A stretch of DNA of 64,000 nt from Sporosarcina aquimarina (GCF_019748715.1 NZ_JACLBZ010000030.1:1-64000), one strand, 5' to 3'; counted from the first letter of the stretch, positions 50,655 through 61,229 are shown. The notes: generated by a model not told the origin, from the letters alone. Program-made: numbers and translations.

Positions 50655-52100
50655 TTACTTCGACAAAACAATCTTGTTCTTAAGTAAATCTTTACCTGAA
50701 ATTCCAGGCTTCGTCATTTCGAACGGGTGCAGGATCAGGTCTAGTTCCTCTTCTGTCAGTACTTTCTTCTCAATGCAGAGCTCACGGATCGATTTGTTCG
50801 ACAGCAGCGCTTCTTTCGCAATCTGTGACGCTACTTCATAGCCGACGTGTGGATTGATCGCTGTGATGACGCCGATACTCTTCTCCACGTATTCTTCCAA
50901 ATGCTCGACGTTTGCTGTGATGCCGTCTAAACAGTAATCACGGAACACTTCGAAGACGTTTGTCATGATCTTCAGTGACTGCAATAAGTTGAACACTAGA
51001 ACTGGTTCCATAACGTTTAATTCGAATTGTCCCGCTTCTGAAGCGAGCGCGATCGTCATGTCGTTGCCGGCAACTTGGAACGCGACTTGGTTCATGACTT
51101 CTGCCATGACTGGGTTCACTTTTCCTGGCATGATCGAAGAGCCCGGCTGTCTTGCAGGCAATGAAATTTCAGACAAGCCTGTGCGTGGGCCTGACGCCAT
51201 CAAACGCAAGTCGTTACAGATTTTGGACATATTCAACATGGTGCCGCGCAACGCTGCGGAGACTTGTACATATGAATCTGTATTTTGAGTTGCGTCCACT
51301 AAATGCGTGGAGGACTTTAATTCGAAGCCGCTGTTTTCTGATAGATAGTTTGCTACTTTTTCGATATAGAGTGGATCGGCGTTCAAACCTGTTCCGACAG
51401 CTGTTGCACCCATATTGATTTCATACAAATAGACACGAGAGACACGGACGCGTTCGATATCACGGCGCAGCACCATCGCGTATGCTTCGAATTCTTGACC
51501 AAGACGAATCGGTACAGCATCTTGCAAGTGCGTGCGTCCCATTTTCAGAACGGATTGGAACTCGATCGATTTTTTCAGGAATGTTTTATGAAGCGCCTCC
51601 ATGACCTCGAGCAATTTATCGACTTTGACAAGTGTCGCAATATGGATCGCTGTCGGGAACGCATCATTTGTCGATTGCGCCATATTGACATGGGAGTTCG
51701 GGCTGATTACATCATATGAACCTTTATCATGACCAAGGATTTCAAGCGCTCGGTTGGCTATGACTTCATTGGCATTCATATTGACGGATGTACCCGCGCC
51801 GCCTTGGATCGGATCGACCAAAAACTGATCGCGCAATGCGCCGTTCATGACTTCGTCCGACGCTTGAATAATTGCTTTTGCAAGCTCTTCATCCAATTGG
51901 CCGATGTCGCGGTTCGCTTGTGCAGCAGACTTCTTGACGATCGCGATCGCACGAATCAAATCGCGGTTGACCCGGTAGCCAGTGATTGGGAAATTCTCTG
52001 CTGCTCTCAGTGTCTGAATGCCATAATAAGCATCTTGTGGCACTTTCTTTTCTCCGATGAAATCCTTCTCTATTCTGTACAACAATTCCTCTACCATCAT
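50655..52100 (-). CDS. aspA: Aspartate ammonia-lyase
   Basis: A 481-residue enzyme of the fumarase/aspartase superfamily with the signature GSSIMPGKVNPVM (about 300-315 after trimming), the flexible loop containing the catalytic serine there, TSVNMNANEVIANRA and the substrate loop MGRTHLQDAVP. It deaminates L-aspartate to fumarate and ammonia. The start is placed at the first of two ATG at 52100 after AGAAGAGG; a 21-residue extension to 52163 lacks support. Confidence 0.95.
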   Translation of the reverse strand: MMVEELLYRIEKDFIGEKKVPQDAYYGIQTLRAAENFPITGYRVNRDLIRAIAIVKKSAAQANRDIGQLDEELAKAIIQASDEVMNGALRDQFLVDPIQGGAGTSVNMNANEVIANRALEILGHDKGSYDVISPNSHVNMAQSTNDAFPTAIHIATLVKVDKLLEVMEALHKTFLKKSIEFQSVLKMGRTHLQDAVPIRLGQEFEAYAMVLRRDIERVRVSRVYLYEINMGATAVGTGLNADPLYIEKVANYLSENSGFELKSSTHLVDATQNTDSYVQVSAALRGTMLNMSKICNDLRLMASGPRTGLSEISLPARQPGSSIMPGKVNPVMAEVMNQVAFQVAGNDMTIALASEAGQFELNVMEPVLVFNLLQSLKIMTNVFEVFRDYCLDGITANVEHLEEYVEKSIGVITAINPHVGYEVASQIAKEALLSNKSIRELCIEKKVLTEEELDLILHPFEMTKPGISGKDLLKNKIVLSK

Positions 52101-52216
52101 GCAGAACCTCTTCTCAAATATTTTTCCTGTATTTACATATTCATCCCAATTATACGTATACACTTTTCGCGATGTATAGTGTAATTTCGACAGGTTTTTT
52201 ACTATCTAATCTTACC

Positions 52217-54187
52217 TCATAGATAGCGTTCGAACCAGCCAATAATTTCTTTTAGCCTCGCAACGCGTAAATTCGGCTTGCCGGTTCTCGATAAATTATG
52301 ATCCGACTGCGGGAAACGAACGAATTCCGCCACTTTCCCTAAATCCTTCAACGTGATGAACAATTGCTCCGCTTGCTCGATCGGACAACGGAAATCATTT
52401 TCCGAATGCAAAATCAATAACGGCGTGTCAATCTGCTTGGCGTATTTCAACGGCGAGTGCTTCCATAATGTATCCGCATCTCGCATATCCGCATTCAACT
52501 GCCAGTCACTGAAATAATAACCGATATCCGAGACACCGAAAAAGCTGATCCAGTTGCTGATCGAGCGTTGTGTTACGGCTGCTTTGAAGCGATTCGTATG
52601 ACCAACAATCCAGTTCGTCATGAACCCGCCATAGCTTCCACCCGTAACACCCAGCCGATCCGAATCAATCCAAGATTCTTGCGCTAAGACTTCGTCGAGA
52701 CCTGCCATGATATCCTCGTAATCACCTACGCCATAGTCTCCTCGCACTCCGTCGACAAACACCTGACTATAGCCATGGCTACCTCGAGGATTGACATATA
52801 ATACACCGTAGCCGTTAGCAGCAAGAATCTGAAGCTCATGAAAATACGTATTACCGTACATCGCATGTGGTCCGCCATGGATTTCGACGATCAGCGGATA
52901 CTGTTTACCTTCTTCATAGTCTGCCGGTTTTAGCAGCCATCCATGCACTTCCGTGGCGCCACTCATATACTGAACAGCTCGTGGCGCAACAGGCTGTACT
53001 TTTTTCAACCAATTTTCATTGAATGTAGTGAGTGCAGTCCGCTCTCCTGTTGCTATGGACTGATGATACAGCTCTCCAGGATTAGTCGCTGTACTGACCG
53101 TTAGAAGTGCGAATTCTCCATTCGACGAAACGTCATATCCATAGACATGTTCTTCTTCGCCTGTCGCGGGATAAATCGCCCCGTCCAGCGTGGCCGCATA
53201 CAATCGCACGTCGCCCATGACGGACAGCTGGAAGTAGAGCTGTTCGTCTTCTGTCCAGACCACTCCCGGCGCAGCGGCTTGCTGTAAATGATCCGAAATA
53301 CTGTCATCACCGACTGGCGCGTCGATCCCCGCTGTCAAGTTCATCGTCAGCCCGTTCGCTTGATCATAGACGAAAACATCCGCTTGCGTTGCGTTTTTAA
53401 ACGTCAAGTCTGCTCCGACATAAGCGATATAGCGGTCGTCTTTTGAAAAATGGACGTTGCCAAAATAGCCTTGTTCATCAACGAGCACAGTCTCTTCCTT
53501 CGTTTCCGTATCAACGAGAATCAAAGGCAAGCTGAAGTCCTGATCATCGTTTTCCATTCTCTTCACACCAATGACCAGCTGCTTACCGTCATTTGACACC
53601 GCTTCTAATGAATGATTACACGGCTCTGAAGTAAAATTCGTCATGCTGCACGTCGCAAGATCTATACAACCGATCTGCGCAAACTCGTCTTGCTGTAAAA
53701 TGCCTGCTCCGTCCGCTTTATATTTCATTTTCGTAACGCGCACAGGCTGCGGAAACTCTTTCTTCGCTTCCTCTTTCGAAGCAAATGTCTCGCCCGTTTT
53801 CACACGGCCGCTAAACCAAATCTTCTGTCCGGAAGGTGCCCATTCAAATGAATCCACGCCATTTTTGCACTCCGTCAGCTGTCTCGCTTCTCCGCCGGCA
53901 GTCTGCAGGACATACAGCTGGTTTTTCTCCGTACGATTTGACAAAAACGCAAGCATCTTACCGTCCGCAGACCATTTCGGCATACTCACTTTTTGCTTGC
54001 CAAACGTCCATTGGGTCACGTCCTGCGTCCCCAAATCGATATGGTGAATCGTTGAATAGTATTCATTATCCTCTTTATTCATTTCCGTCACAACGACGAC
54101 TGCTTCCTCATCGTTCGGTGACAGTACTGGATTCGTCACTGACTTCGTTTCGAATAAATCATTGATTCCTACTGGCCGTTTTTCCAC
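52217..54187 (-). CDS. S9 family prolyl oligopeptidase / acylaminoacyl-peptidase
   Basis: A 656-residue cytoplasmic serine peptidase: an N-terminal beta-propeller (residues about 20-390) with repeated FSKDDRYIAYVG-type blades, then an alpha/beta-hydrolase domain with GGPHAMYG, the nucleophile in TGGSYGGFMTNW, the aspartate in HSENDFRCP and the histidine in FPQSDHNLSR. It releases short peptides or acyl-amino acids. The start is GTG 54187, preceded by AGGAGGG; an upstream ATG (54217) has no site. Confidence 0.92.
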   Translation of the reverse strand: MEKRPVGINDLFETKSVTNPVLSPNDEEAVVVVTEMNKEDNEYYSTIHHIDLGTQDVTQWTFGKQKVSMPKWSADGKMLAFLSNRTEKNQLYVLQTAGGEARQLTECKNGVDSFEWAPSGQKIWFSGRVKTGETFASKEEAKKEFPQPVRVTKMKYKADGAGILQQDEFAQIGCIDLATCSMTNFTSEPCNHSLEAVSNDGKQLVIGVKRMENDDQDFSLPLILVDTETKEETVLVDEQGYFGNVHFSKDDRYIAYVGADLTFKNATQADVFVYDQANGLTMNLTAGIDAPVGDDSISDHLQQAAAPGVVWTEDEQLYFQLSVMGDVRLYAATLDGAIYPATGEEEHVYGYDVSSNGEFALLTVSTATNPGELYHQSIATGERTALTTFNENWLKKVQPVAPRAVQYMSGATEVHGWLLKPADYEEGKQYPLIVEIHGGPHAMYGNTYFHELQILAANGYGVLYVNPRGSHGYSQVFVDGVRGDYGVGDYEDIMAGLDEVLAQESWIDSDRLGVTGGSYGGFMTNWIVGHTNRFKAAVTQRSISNWISFFGVSDIGYYFSDWQLNADMRDADTLWKHSPLKYAKQIDTPLLILHSENDFRCPIEQAEQLFITLKDLGKVAEFVRFPQSDHNLSRTGKPNLRVARLKEIIGWFERYL

Positions 54188-54282
54188 CCAATCCCTCCTA
54201 TTTTGTTGTCGTTTCATTAAACCATAACAAGTTTACGCGAACTTTGGCAACCATTCATTCTATAGAAGACGATCCACGCAAC

Positions 54283-54310
54283 AAAAAAACCTTCCCATAA
54301 GCAGGAAGGT
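54283..54310 (-). terminator. Terminator after acyl-CoA synthetase gene
   Basis: ACCTTCCC and GGAAGGT stem; on the minus strand a run of T follows. Confidence 0.82.
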
Positions 54311-54328
54311 CCTTTCGCAGTTGACAAT

Positions 54329-55882
54329 TCAGTTTCTCACTTGATCTTTCAAAGAACGACGCAAGATTTTTCCCGTCGTATTTTTCGGCAATTCATCAAG
54401 GAACTCGATATGTTTCGGTACTTTATACTTCGCCAGGCGCTTCGCACAGAAATCCAGAATCGTTTGTTCCGTCGCCTTCGATTCTTCCTTCAGCACCACA
54501 TACGCCTGAACTTCTTCACCTAAATTGACATCCGGCACGCCGACTACAGCGGCTTCGATAATATCGCGGTGGCTGAACAACACTTCTTCCACTTCACGCG
54601 GATACACATTGAATCCACCGACGATAATCATATCTTTCTTGCGGTCAACGATATAAAAGTAACCGTTTTCATCGCGCCGTGCAAGGTCGCCCGTATAGAG
54701 CCAGCCGTCACGCAGTACTGCAGCTGTTTCCTCCGGCAACTTATAATAACCTTTCATGACATTCGGTCCGCGGACGATCAACTCGCCCACTTCATTGTCT
54801 GCCACTTCTTCGCCTAGCTCATTGACGACCTTGTTTTCCACATTCATAATCGTCGTACCAATTGAACCGGGTACCCGCTCCCTATCTAGTGGATTGAAAC
54901 ATGTGACAGGTGATGCCTCCGATAATCCGTAGCCTTCAGAGACTCTGACCTGGAATTTCTCTTCAAAATCATGCAGCAGGGAAACTGGCAATGAAGAGCC
55001 TCCCGAAATAGCAAGTCGGACCGTTTCAAAGTCTTCTGTTTTACCGTCAGGATACTGATAAAGGAAGTTATACATCGTTGGCACACCTGCAAAAACGGTC
55101 GCTTTCTGTTTGCGGATCAATGAAAAGATTTCGCTTGGACTAAAGCGCGGCTCCAGCAAAATGGTTGCTCCTTTAAGCAATGGTGCGTTCGCCACAACCG
55201 TCAAAGCAAACACATGGAATAACGGCAACGTCGCAACAATTCGATCATCTTCAGAGAAGTCCAAATAGTTCCCGACATCACGCGCGTTGGAATAAATATT
55301 CTTATGTGTCAGCATCGCACCTTTCGGATGTCCTGTTGTACCGGATGTATAGAGTATGATAGCGCTTTCACCCTCATCAACCTTCACCATTTCTGAGAGC
55401 GGTTGCGATTGTTTCATCAATGCCATGAACGCATGTACTTTTGTTTTCACAGAGTCCGCAAGTCCCGCCATTTTTTCAGGCGTGTCGGGGCTCAATTCAC
55501 AAATAATATAGTTTTCAATCGTTGGGAATGAATGGCTCGCGACTTCCACAAGCGGCAGCAACTGGTCGATCGCAATGACAGCTTTCGCATCGCTGTTTTC
55601 CAAAATGAATGAAATTTCGTCCGGCGTATAGAGTGGATTGATCGGCACGGCTGTTGCACCGAGACGCATCGTGGCATAAAGGGAGATTAAATAATGCGGT
55701 GTATTGCCTAATAAAAACGCAACTTTATCTCCTTTATTGACTCCTAGCTCTTTCAATGCAGAGGCAAACATCGATACGGATAGATCAAATTCTGCATATG
55801 TAGTGTCTTTCTCCATAAAACGATAAGCAACTTTGTCGGGTTTTGTCTGGGCTGTCTGGTGAACGCTTGAAACTAAATTCAT
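54329..55882 (-). CDS. Long-chain fatty acid-CoA ligase (AMP-binding)
   Basis: A 517-residue ANL-family enzyme: ATP loop ILYTSGTTGHPKGAMLTHKN (about residues 177-196), the GYGLSEASPVTCF A5 motif, WLYTGDLARRDENGYFYIVDRKKDMI hinge and C-terminal PKNTTGKILRR with the catalytic lysine. It activates fatty acids to acyl-CoA via acyl-adenylates, probably for beta-oxidation. It stands alone in front of the repeat region. Confidence 0.93.
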   Translation of the reverse strand: MNLVSSVHQTAQTKPDKVAYRFMEKDTTYAEFDLSVSMFASALKELGVNKGDKVAFLLGNTPHYLISLYATMRLGATAVPINPLYTPDEISFILENSDAKAVIAIDQLLPLVEVASHSFPTIENYIICELSPDTPEKMAGLADSVKTKVHAFMALMKQSQPLSEMVKVDEGESAIILYTSGTTGHPKGAMLTHKNIYSNARDVGNYLDFSEDDRIVATLPLFHVFALTVVANAPLLKGATILLEPRFSPSEIFSLIRKQKATVFAGVPTMYNFLYQYPDGKTEDFETVRLAISGGSSLPVSLLHDFEEKFQVRVSEGYGLSEASPVTCFNPLDRERVPGSIGTTIMNVENKVVNELGEEVADNEVGELIVRGPNVMKGYYKLPEETAAVLRDGWLYTGDLARRDENGYFYIVDRKKDMIIVGGFNVYPREVEEVLFSHRDIIEAAVVGVPDVNLGEEVQAYVVLKEESKATEQTILDFCAKRLAKYKVPKHIEFLDELPKNTTGKILRRSLKDQVRN

Positions 55883-56049
55883 ACTTTCATCTCCCTAATA
55901 AATGAATGAGTAACCATTCAGTATTTCATTCATTATATCGATAGAATAATTAATCCGCAACCGTTTACTGAAAGTTTTATAGATTTTGTCACTGAGTGTT
56001 GGATTTATTGTGCAATTCAAAAAGTACCTACTAAAGATAAAAGGTACCG

Positions 56050-56645
56050 AGCATGTAGCCCGGGGATTTGCGCTCTGGGTGGACGCTTTCCGCGGGGCGC
56101 GCGGTGAGCCGCTTCCTTCGCTTCGCTCAGTCCAGGGTCTCACCTGTCGCGCTAATCCCGCAGGAGTCGCCACCCGCCGCTCCAATCCCTACTTTTTTAT
56201 AGGAATTATAGTGGCTTGTCCATCGTAATTTATAAGTGACAAAGCGATGATTCCTTACAAGAGCCATCAAATTTCAAAAGCTTAATGGCATGGGGCATTG
56301 CTCGTGGGCTTGTTGATGTTAAAATCACTTTCGCCCTTTAACTAGGTCAATGAAAAATGCCAGTTTTATACTCTGACTGCGGGAGCACTTCTTAGATTAT
56401 AAAAAGACTACAATGAGCTTGCTATGTGCCTCTAACACGCTAACTAAGGATTGGAGTGGAAGACGGTCGAAAGGCAAAAATGTGCTCCTAACGCTTCGCT
56501 TTTAGTCGCAAAAGCCGTTCTTCGTGACGGCTTTTCCTGGGGGATTAGCGTGCGCCTTGAGACCCCGCAGGAAGCGCAGCGAACGAGGAGGCTCAAGGCC
56601 ACGCCCCCCGGAAAGCGTACCGTCTGGAGCGGAAATCCTGGACCG
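56050..56645. repeat. Composite GC-rich inverted-repeat element, copy 3
   Basis: Reverse unit 56058-56190, 240-base middle (56200-56440) and forward unit 56445-56645. The middle is homologous to the middle of copy 1 but in the opposite direction (shared CACATAGCAAGCTCATTG and GAAGTGCTCC...CAGAGTATAAAACTGGCAT on the minus strand). No gene is supported. Confidence 0.75.
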
Positions 56646-56673
56646 CTTACTGGCTGTATTTTAAATTTCGACT

Positions 56674-56706
56674 CTAAAAAAGCACCCACTTCAAGAAGTA
56701 GGTGCC
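56674..56706 (-). terminator. Terminator of the Bce-type operon
   Basis: GCACCCACTTC pairs with GAAGTAGGTGC and is followed by six T on the minus strand; it overlaps the stop codon of the permease gene. Confidence 0.82.
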
Positions 56707-58625
56707 TTAATATGCGAAATATACCGCCAGCGGATCAGGTAGAAATAGAACACTTGCATGACCGCAAAGCCCAGTAACACGAGTGTCAGTTCTTTGACAA
56801 TTGAAATTTCAGCGAGCGCATCCCAAATCACCTGCAGCGACAGGAACGCGAACGCGCTGTGGATGAATGACACGCCCCATGGGAAGAAGAACTGCGGGAT
56901 TAATTGGCGATTGACGATTTTCTTAAACTCCCGATCCGTCATCCCAATCCGTTGCAGCACAGCATATTGCCTTCGATCATGATTGAGCGACGTGTAGAGC
57001 CTGAAATAAATAAAACTGCCCGACGCCAGGAAAAACACGCCCGCCAGCAACAAGCCGATAAACAACAACAACGAGAACGTCATGCGGATATGAGAATAAT
57101 TCAGTCCCGGGTTCTCGAATTCAAAGCGAACCGGCTGTCGATCGTCCAGCATGAGACCGGCCAGCACTTGCGCATTGATCGATAACCCGATGTCCTTCGT
57201 CTTCTGCCAATCCTCTATATTGAACGCATAATACGTAAACGCCAATGAATCGGCGGATATCTGTTCTTCCACCCGATCGAAATCCAAATGATTCAGAACG
57301 ATCGTATTGAGGCCAATCGCATTCGGCGGGAACAACTTATACGGATAGACCCCTTCTACCTCTAATGTTACATTACTATCCGATAGTTTCGTTCGTACCG
57401 ATTTATTCTGCAACATCTCCGCAGCGGAAGAACTGGAAGGCAGGAATAAGGCGTGCCCTTGCGATAACCGGATAGAATCTTTGCCGAATGAAGCAGCAAG
57501 TTCGTTCAAATCCGCCAATTTGACGATATTCACTTTGTTTCGCGTATGGGAAGATTGCTGTTCGAGAACGCGTAAACGCACAGCCGAGTAACCCAGCCCT
57601 TGCTGCTCCAGTTCACTTGTCAGCTGTGCAATATGCCGATACTCAAATTCATTATCCGGAAAGCTTTTATAGACTAAGCCAAGCGGATTCACTTCTCGAT
57701 ATTGTGAAGCAAATGACGTCAGTGACGCGAGAATTCCAACCGACATGAACGCAATCGTCGAGACAATCGTCACGATGAAAAACATCCGCGCATTCTCTTT
57801 CAGCCGAACAATGCTTTCTGATATGGAAATCATCCAGAAATCACGCCAGAAAAAATGCTTCTGACTGCGAAGCGCATGCAAAATAAGCGGCAGCGTATCG
57901 GTGAAAAAGAAGTACGTCCCGAACGTGATAAACGGCGGTAGTAAGAAAAACAGACTGAGAATGCTCGAACGTGAGACAAATGCCGCCATTCCATACGCCA
58001 GCGCTAACAAGATGACGCCGAAAACGCCGCGCCTTTTTGAGTACGTATAAACCGACTGCACTGCCGTATCACCATGCAATAAATCCGATACATTCCCTTG
58101 TTGGATGAACACTGGTGCAATATACGAAATAATCGCGAATAAACTGAGGAACGCGCCTATGGTCAACCCAAATGGTTTCCACGATAAATAAAGCGGCAGC
58201 ACGGGAATTTGCACGATCGCTTTAACGATCATGAAAAAGAATTTGGAGAACATAAAGCCAATAAAAATCCCAGTAAGGATCGAAGCAAAACCAAGCAACA
58301 TCGTCTCAATGAAAATCAAGCGGTACAATTGCCTTTTCGCCATCCCGAGCAACAACAACACGCCAAATTCCTTCGAACGCGCCTGCAAAAATGCACGCAT
58401 CGAATAAAACAGAAAAAATAACGTGAAGATAAATAGAATGAGTTCCGCAATTCCCATCCCCAGAGAAGAAATTTCTTTTAGAAACGAATTCTCAATTGAC
58501 GGATGAAATAGCAGCATTGAATACAGGAAAAACACCATGACCGAAAACACACTAGCCATGAAAAATGCGGCATAGACACGACGATTTCGGAGAACGTTAC
58601 GGTAAGCGAACTGACGAAAAGTCAT
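56691..58625 (-). CDS. bceB: BceB-type ABC transporter permease (antimicrobial peptide resistance)
   Basis: A 644-residue membrane protein with ten predicted membrane segments and a long extracellular domain between segments 7 and 8 (about residues 310-510). This is the hallmark of BceB/FtsX-like peptide-sensing permeases. It works with the ATPase upstream and signals through the histidine kinase. Start ATG 58625 after TTGGAGG; it overlaps the ATPase gene by about 29 bases. Bacitracin-like or lantibiotic peptides are the usual signals; the exact one is unknown. Confidence 0.9.
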   Translation of the reverse strand: MTFRQFAYRNVLRNRRVYAAFFMASVFSVMVFFLYSMLLFHPSIENSFLKEISSLGMGIAELILFIFTLFFLFYSMRAFLQARSKEFGVLLLLGMAKRQLYRLIFIETMLLGFASILTGIFIGFMFSKFFFMIVKAIVQIPVLPLYLSWKPFGLTIGAFLSLFAIISYIAPVFIQQGNVSDLLHGDTAVQSVYTYSKRRGVFGVILLALAYGMAAFVSRSSILSLFFLLPPFITFGTYFFFTDTLPLILHALRSQKHFFWRDFWMISISESIVRLKENARMFFIVTIVSTIAFMSVGILASLTSFASQYREVNPLGLVYKSFPDNEFEYRHIAQLTSELEQQGLGYSAVRLRVLEQQSSHTRNKVNIVKLADLNELAASFGKDSIRLSQGHALFLPSSSSAAEMLQNKSVRTKLSDSNVTLEVEGVYPYKLFPPNAIGLNTIVLNHLDFDRVEEQISADSLAFTYYAFNIEDWQKTKDIGLSINAQVLAGLMLDDRQPVRFEFENPGLNYSHIRMTFSLLLFIGLLLAGVFFLASGSFIYFRLYTSLNHDRRQYAVLQRIGMTDREFKKIVNRQLIPQFFFPWGVSFIHSAFAFLSLQVIWDALAEISIVKELTLVLLGFAVMQVFYFYLIRWRYISHIKAPTS

Positions 58626-59376
58626 GCACATTGCCTCCAAGTAATGACAGCACATTCAAGATGCGCTGGAAAAAAGTCTGCCTGCGCTCATCTTTATAAA
58701 TTTCATTGAAAAATTCGCCGTCTTTAATGAACAGCACACGATCGCAATAACTCGCAGCGATCGGATCATGCGTTACCATGATGATCGTTGTTCGCTCATG
58801 CGTGTTAATATTCTCCAACAGCTCCAGCACATCTTTCGCAGACTTCGAATCCAAATTCCCTGTCGGCTCGTCTGCCAGCACAATGTTCGGCTGATGAATC
58901 AACGCGCGTCCAATCGCCGTGCGCTGTGCCTGACCACCCGATAATTCATCAGGTCGGCGTTCTAAAATATCTTCCAAATTCAATTTCTGCGCCATATCTT
59001 GCACTCTGCTTTTCATTTCCCTTACAGGTAAACCATCAAGAGTCAGCGGTAGCACCAAATTTTCCTCTACCGTCAACATCTGCAGTAAATTAATTTCTTG
59101 AAAGACGAAGCCGATTTGCCGTCTGCGGAATAAGGCAATTTCATTTTGACCCAAAGTTTCCGGCTCCACTCCGCCAATGACGATCTTGCCGTATGTTGGG
59201 ATGTCTGTAGCCATCAATAAATTCAGCAGCGTAGTCTTACCACTCCCCGAAGGACCCATGATTGCCACGAATTCCCCTTCCTCTACGTCAAAATCCAACT
59301 GTTTCAATGCGCGGTGCATCACTTTTCCTTCATAAATCTTGGTGACATCTTTCATCTCAACGATTGGTTTCCTCAT
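58597..59376 (-). CDS. bceA: BceA-type ABC transporter ATPase
   Basis: A 259-residue ATP-binding subunit: Walker A GPSGSGKTT, Q-loop FVFQEINLL, signature LSGGQAQR, Walker B VLADEPTG and the H-loop VTHD. It drives the permease encoded downstream. Start is uncertain: ATG 59376 (MRKPIVEMKDV) fits family length; an upstream ATG (59418) would overlap the kinase gene by more. Confidence 0.92.
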   Translation of the reverse strand: MRKPIVEMKDVTKIYEGKVMHRALKQLDFDVEEGEFVAIMGPSGSGKTTLLNLLMATDIPTYGKIVIGGVEPETLGQNEIALFRRRQIGFVFQEINLLQMLTVEENLVLPLTLDGLPVREMKSRVQDMAQKLNLEDILERRPDELSGGQAQRTAIGRALIHQPNIVLADEPTGNLDSKSAKDVLELLENINTHERTTIIMVTHDPIAASYCDRVLFIKDGEFFNEIYKDERRQTFFQRILNVLSLLGGNVHDFSSVRLP

Positions 59377-60424
59377 TTGGTTGTTTATTTGGTGATTGTT
59401 TATCTTGTGATCGTGCATCTAGCTGTTCACCCGCCTTTCCGTCTTTGAATAACAAGGCGACCGTTGTACCTTCTCCTTGCTTCGATGAAATCGTCAATTC
59501 ATGTCCCAATCGCTGACACACTTCCGATGCAATATACAAGCCCATGCCCGTCGATTCACCAGACAGTCTGCCATTTTCGCCTGTAAAAAACGCCTTCGTC
59601 ACACGATGCAGATCGGACGCCGGTATGCCGATTCCCTCATCCTTGATTTCAAGCAGCAGGCCCTCCGCATTTTGCATAGCCGTCACATGTATCTTCTTGC
59701 CTTTTTGAAACGTATATTTTACTGCATTTGTGATGAATTGATTGAGCATAAATTTGATCCACTTGCGATCCGTCGCAACAGTCAGTTGTTCATCTACATT
59801 TAAGACAGGAAACAAACCGTTTGTAATAAACAAACGCTTATTTTCATTCAACACTTCCTGCAGTACATTTTTTAACGGCAATCGTTCAATTTGCATATCA
59901 TCTTCGAATGTTTCAAGCCGTGCATTGACGAGGACGATCTCCAGGCCGGTCCGGATTCTTTCCACTTCCTGACCGATGCTCTTCTTGTCCACTTCCTCCT
60001 CCTGCAATAATAAATTAATAACAGAAATCGGCGTTTTCATTTGATGCACCCACTGATTCATGAAATGCAGATGACGATGTTGGACGTTATAGAGCGTCTG
60101 CACTTCATGCTGATACAAACGGTACAACTGACGCGTATATTCGGTCGTCTTTCGATGTTCCGGTGTCAACACATGCCGGATGAGCGCGTCCTCCATTTTT
60201 TCAGGTTTTTCAACAATAGCTGAATAAAAAGAACGCCGCATAATAAACTTTCCGCCCAAATAACCTGAAGTCAGCAGTACACTCATCGCTACCGAATAGA
60301 TGGCCGTGTTTGGATTCCGGAAGCCATCCAGCCAATACAGCAGCAAAATGAACAGGACGAGCCCCAACTGAAACAGCATGAATGGGATATGTTCTCTAAC
60401 GAACAGCAAAATAGCCTTCTTCAT
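59357..60424 (-). CDS. bceS: BceS-type intramembrane-sensing histidine kinase
   Basis: A 355-residue kinase. Two membrane helices (about 10-30 and 37-58) with almost no outside loop mark the intramembrane-sensing group that depends on the transporter. The H-box histidine is in WVHQMKTPISV, and N, G1 and G2 boxes (NQFITNAVKY, DEGIGI, GESTGMGLYI) are complete. It phosphorylates the regulator encoded immediately upstream (one-base overlap). Confidence 0.93.
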   Translation of the reverse strand: MKKAILLFVREHIPFMLFQLGLVLFILLLYWLDGFRNPNTAIYSVAMSVLLTSGYLGGKFIMRRSFYSAIVEKPEKMEDALIRHVLTPEHRKTTEYTRQLYRLYQHEVQTLYNVQHRHLHFMNQWVHQMKTPISVINLLLQEEEVDKKSIGQEVERIRTGLEIVLVNARLETFEDDMQIERLPLKNVLQEVLNENKRLFITNGLFPVLNVDEQLTVATDRKWIKFMLNQFITNAVKYTFQKGKKIHVTAMQNAEGLLLEIKDEGIGIPASDLHRVTKAFFTGENGRLSGESTGMGLYIASEVCQRLGHELTISSKQGEGTTVALLFKDGKAGEQLDARSQDKQSPNKQPNEETNR

Positions 60425-61125
60425 TACGCCTCAGACTCCGGTATAAAACGATAGCCCGCTCCGCGCACCGTCTCAATCCACGAGCTCACATCGTAATCCG
60501 TCAGCTTTTTACGAACGCGCGCCATATTGACATTGAGCGTATTCTCATCGACGAATGACTGATCATCCCATAACTCCTCAAGCAACCGCTCCCTTGAGAC
60601 CACTTTGGGGTACTCACCCATCAACAGCTCCAAGATGACACACTCTTTCTTCTGAAGCGGAATCTCTTCCCCTCCCTTTTGTAACGCCATCCGTTCTATG
60701 TACAATGTCAAATCGCCGAAATCGATAACCCGCTCCGATTGATTCGGCGCATACTCCCCGACGGATCGACGCAAATGACTCTTAATTTTTGCCAACACAA
60801 TTTCATAATGGAACGGCTTCGTAATAAAATCATCCCCGCCGTTTTCCAATGCAAATACTTGATCCATATCACCTGAACGTGCCGAAATGAAAATAATCGG
60901 GCACATCGTATGCTGTCTCAATTGACGACACCAATAATAGCCGTCATAAATTGGTAAGTTAATATCGAGCAGTACCAAATGCGGATTATATGCCACGCAC
61001 TCTTCCACCACCCGATCAAAATCTTCAATAATTGCCACTTCATACTGGTACTTCTCAAGTGTACCCGCCAGCAACTGCGCAATCTTCTGATCATCTTCCA
61101 CAATGAAAATTCGATGCTTCACCAC
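60424..61125 (-). CDS. bceR: BceR-type response regulator (OmpR family)
   Basis: A 233-residue regulator. Receiver domain with EDD near residue 11, phosphoacceptor aspartate in LLDINLP (about 54), and K in TKPF; winged-helix DNA-binding domain with NTLNVNMARVRKKL and TVRGAGYRF. First gene of the bceRSAB operon, which it should activate with the kinase. Confidence 0.95.
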   Translation of the reverse strand: MVKHRIFIVEDDQKIAQLLAGTLEKYQYEVAIIEDFDRVVEECVAYNPHLVLLDINLPIYDGYYWCRQLRQHTMCPIIFISARSGDMDQVFALENGGDDFITKPFHYEIVLAKIKSHLRRSVGEYAPNQSERVIDFGDLTLYIERMALQKGGEEIPLQKKECVILELLMGEYPKVVSRERLLEELWDDQSFVDENTLNVNMARVRKKLTDYDVSSWIETVRGAGYRFIPESEA

Positions 61126-61229
61126 AATCCCTCACTTTCCTACTTCATTTAGTATAGCGCATTTGTTCATCCACATAAAATCTCAGCCCGTCTACTTGCT
61201 TCTTCACTAATCAACAAACGAACCGCGCA

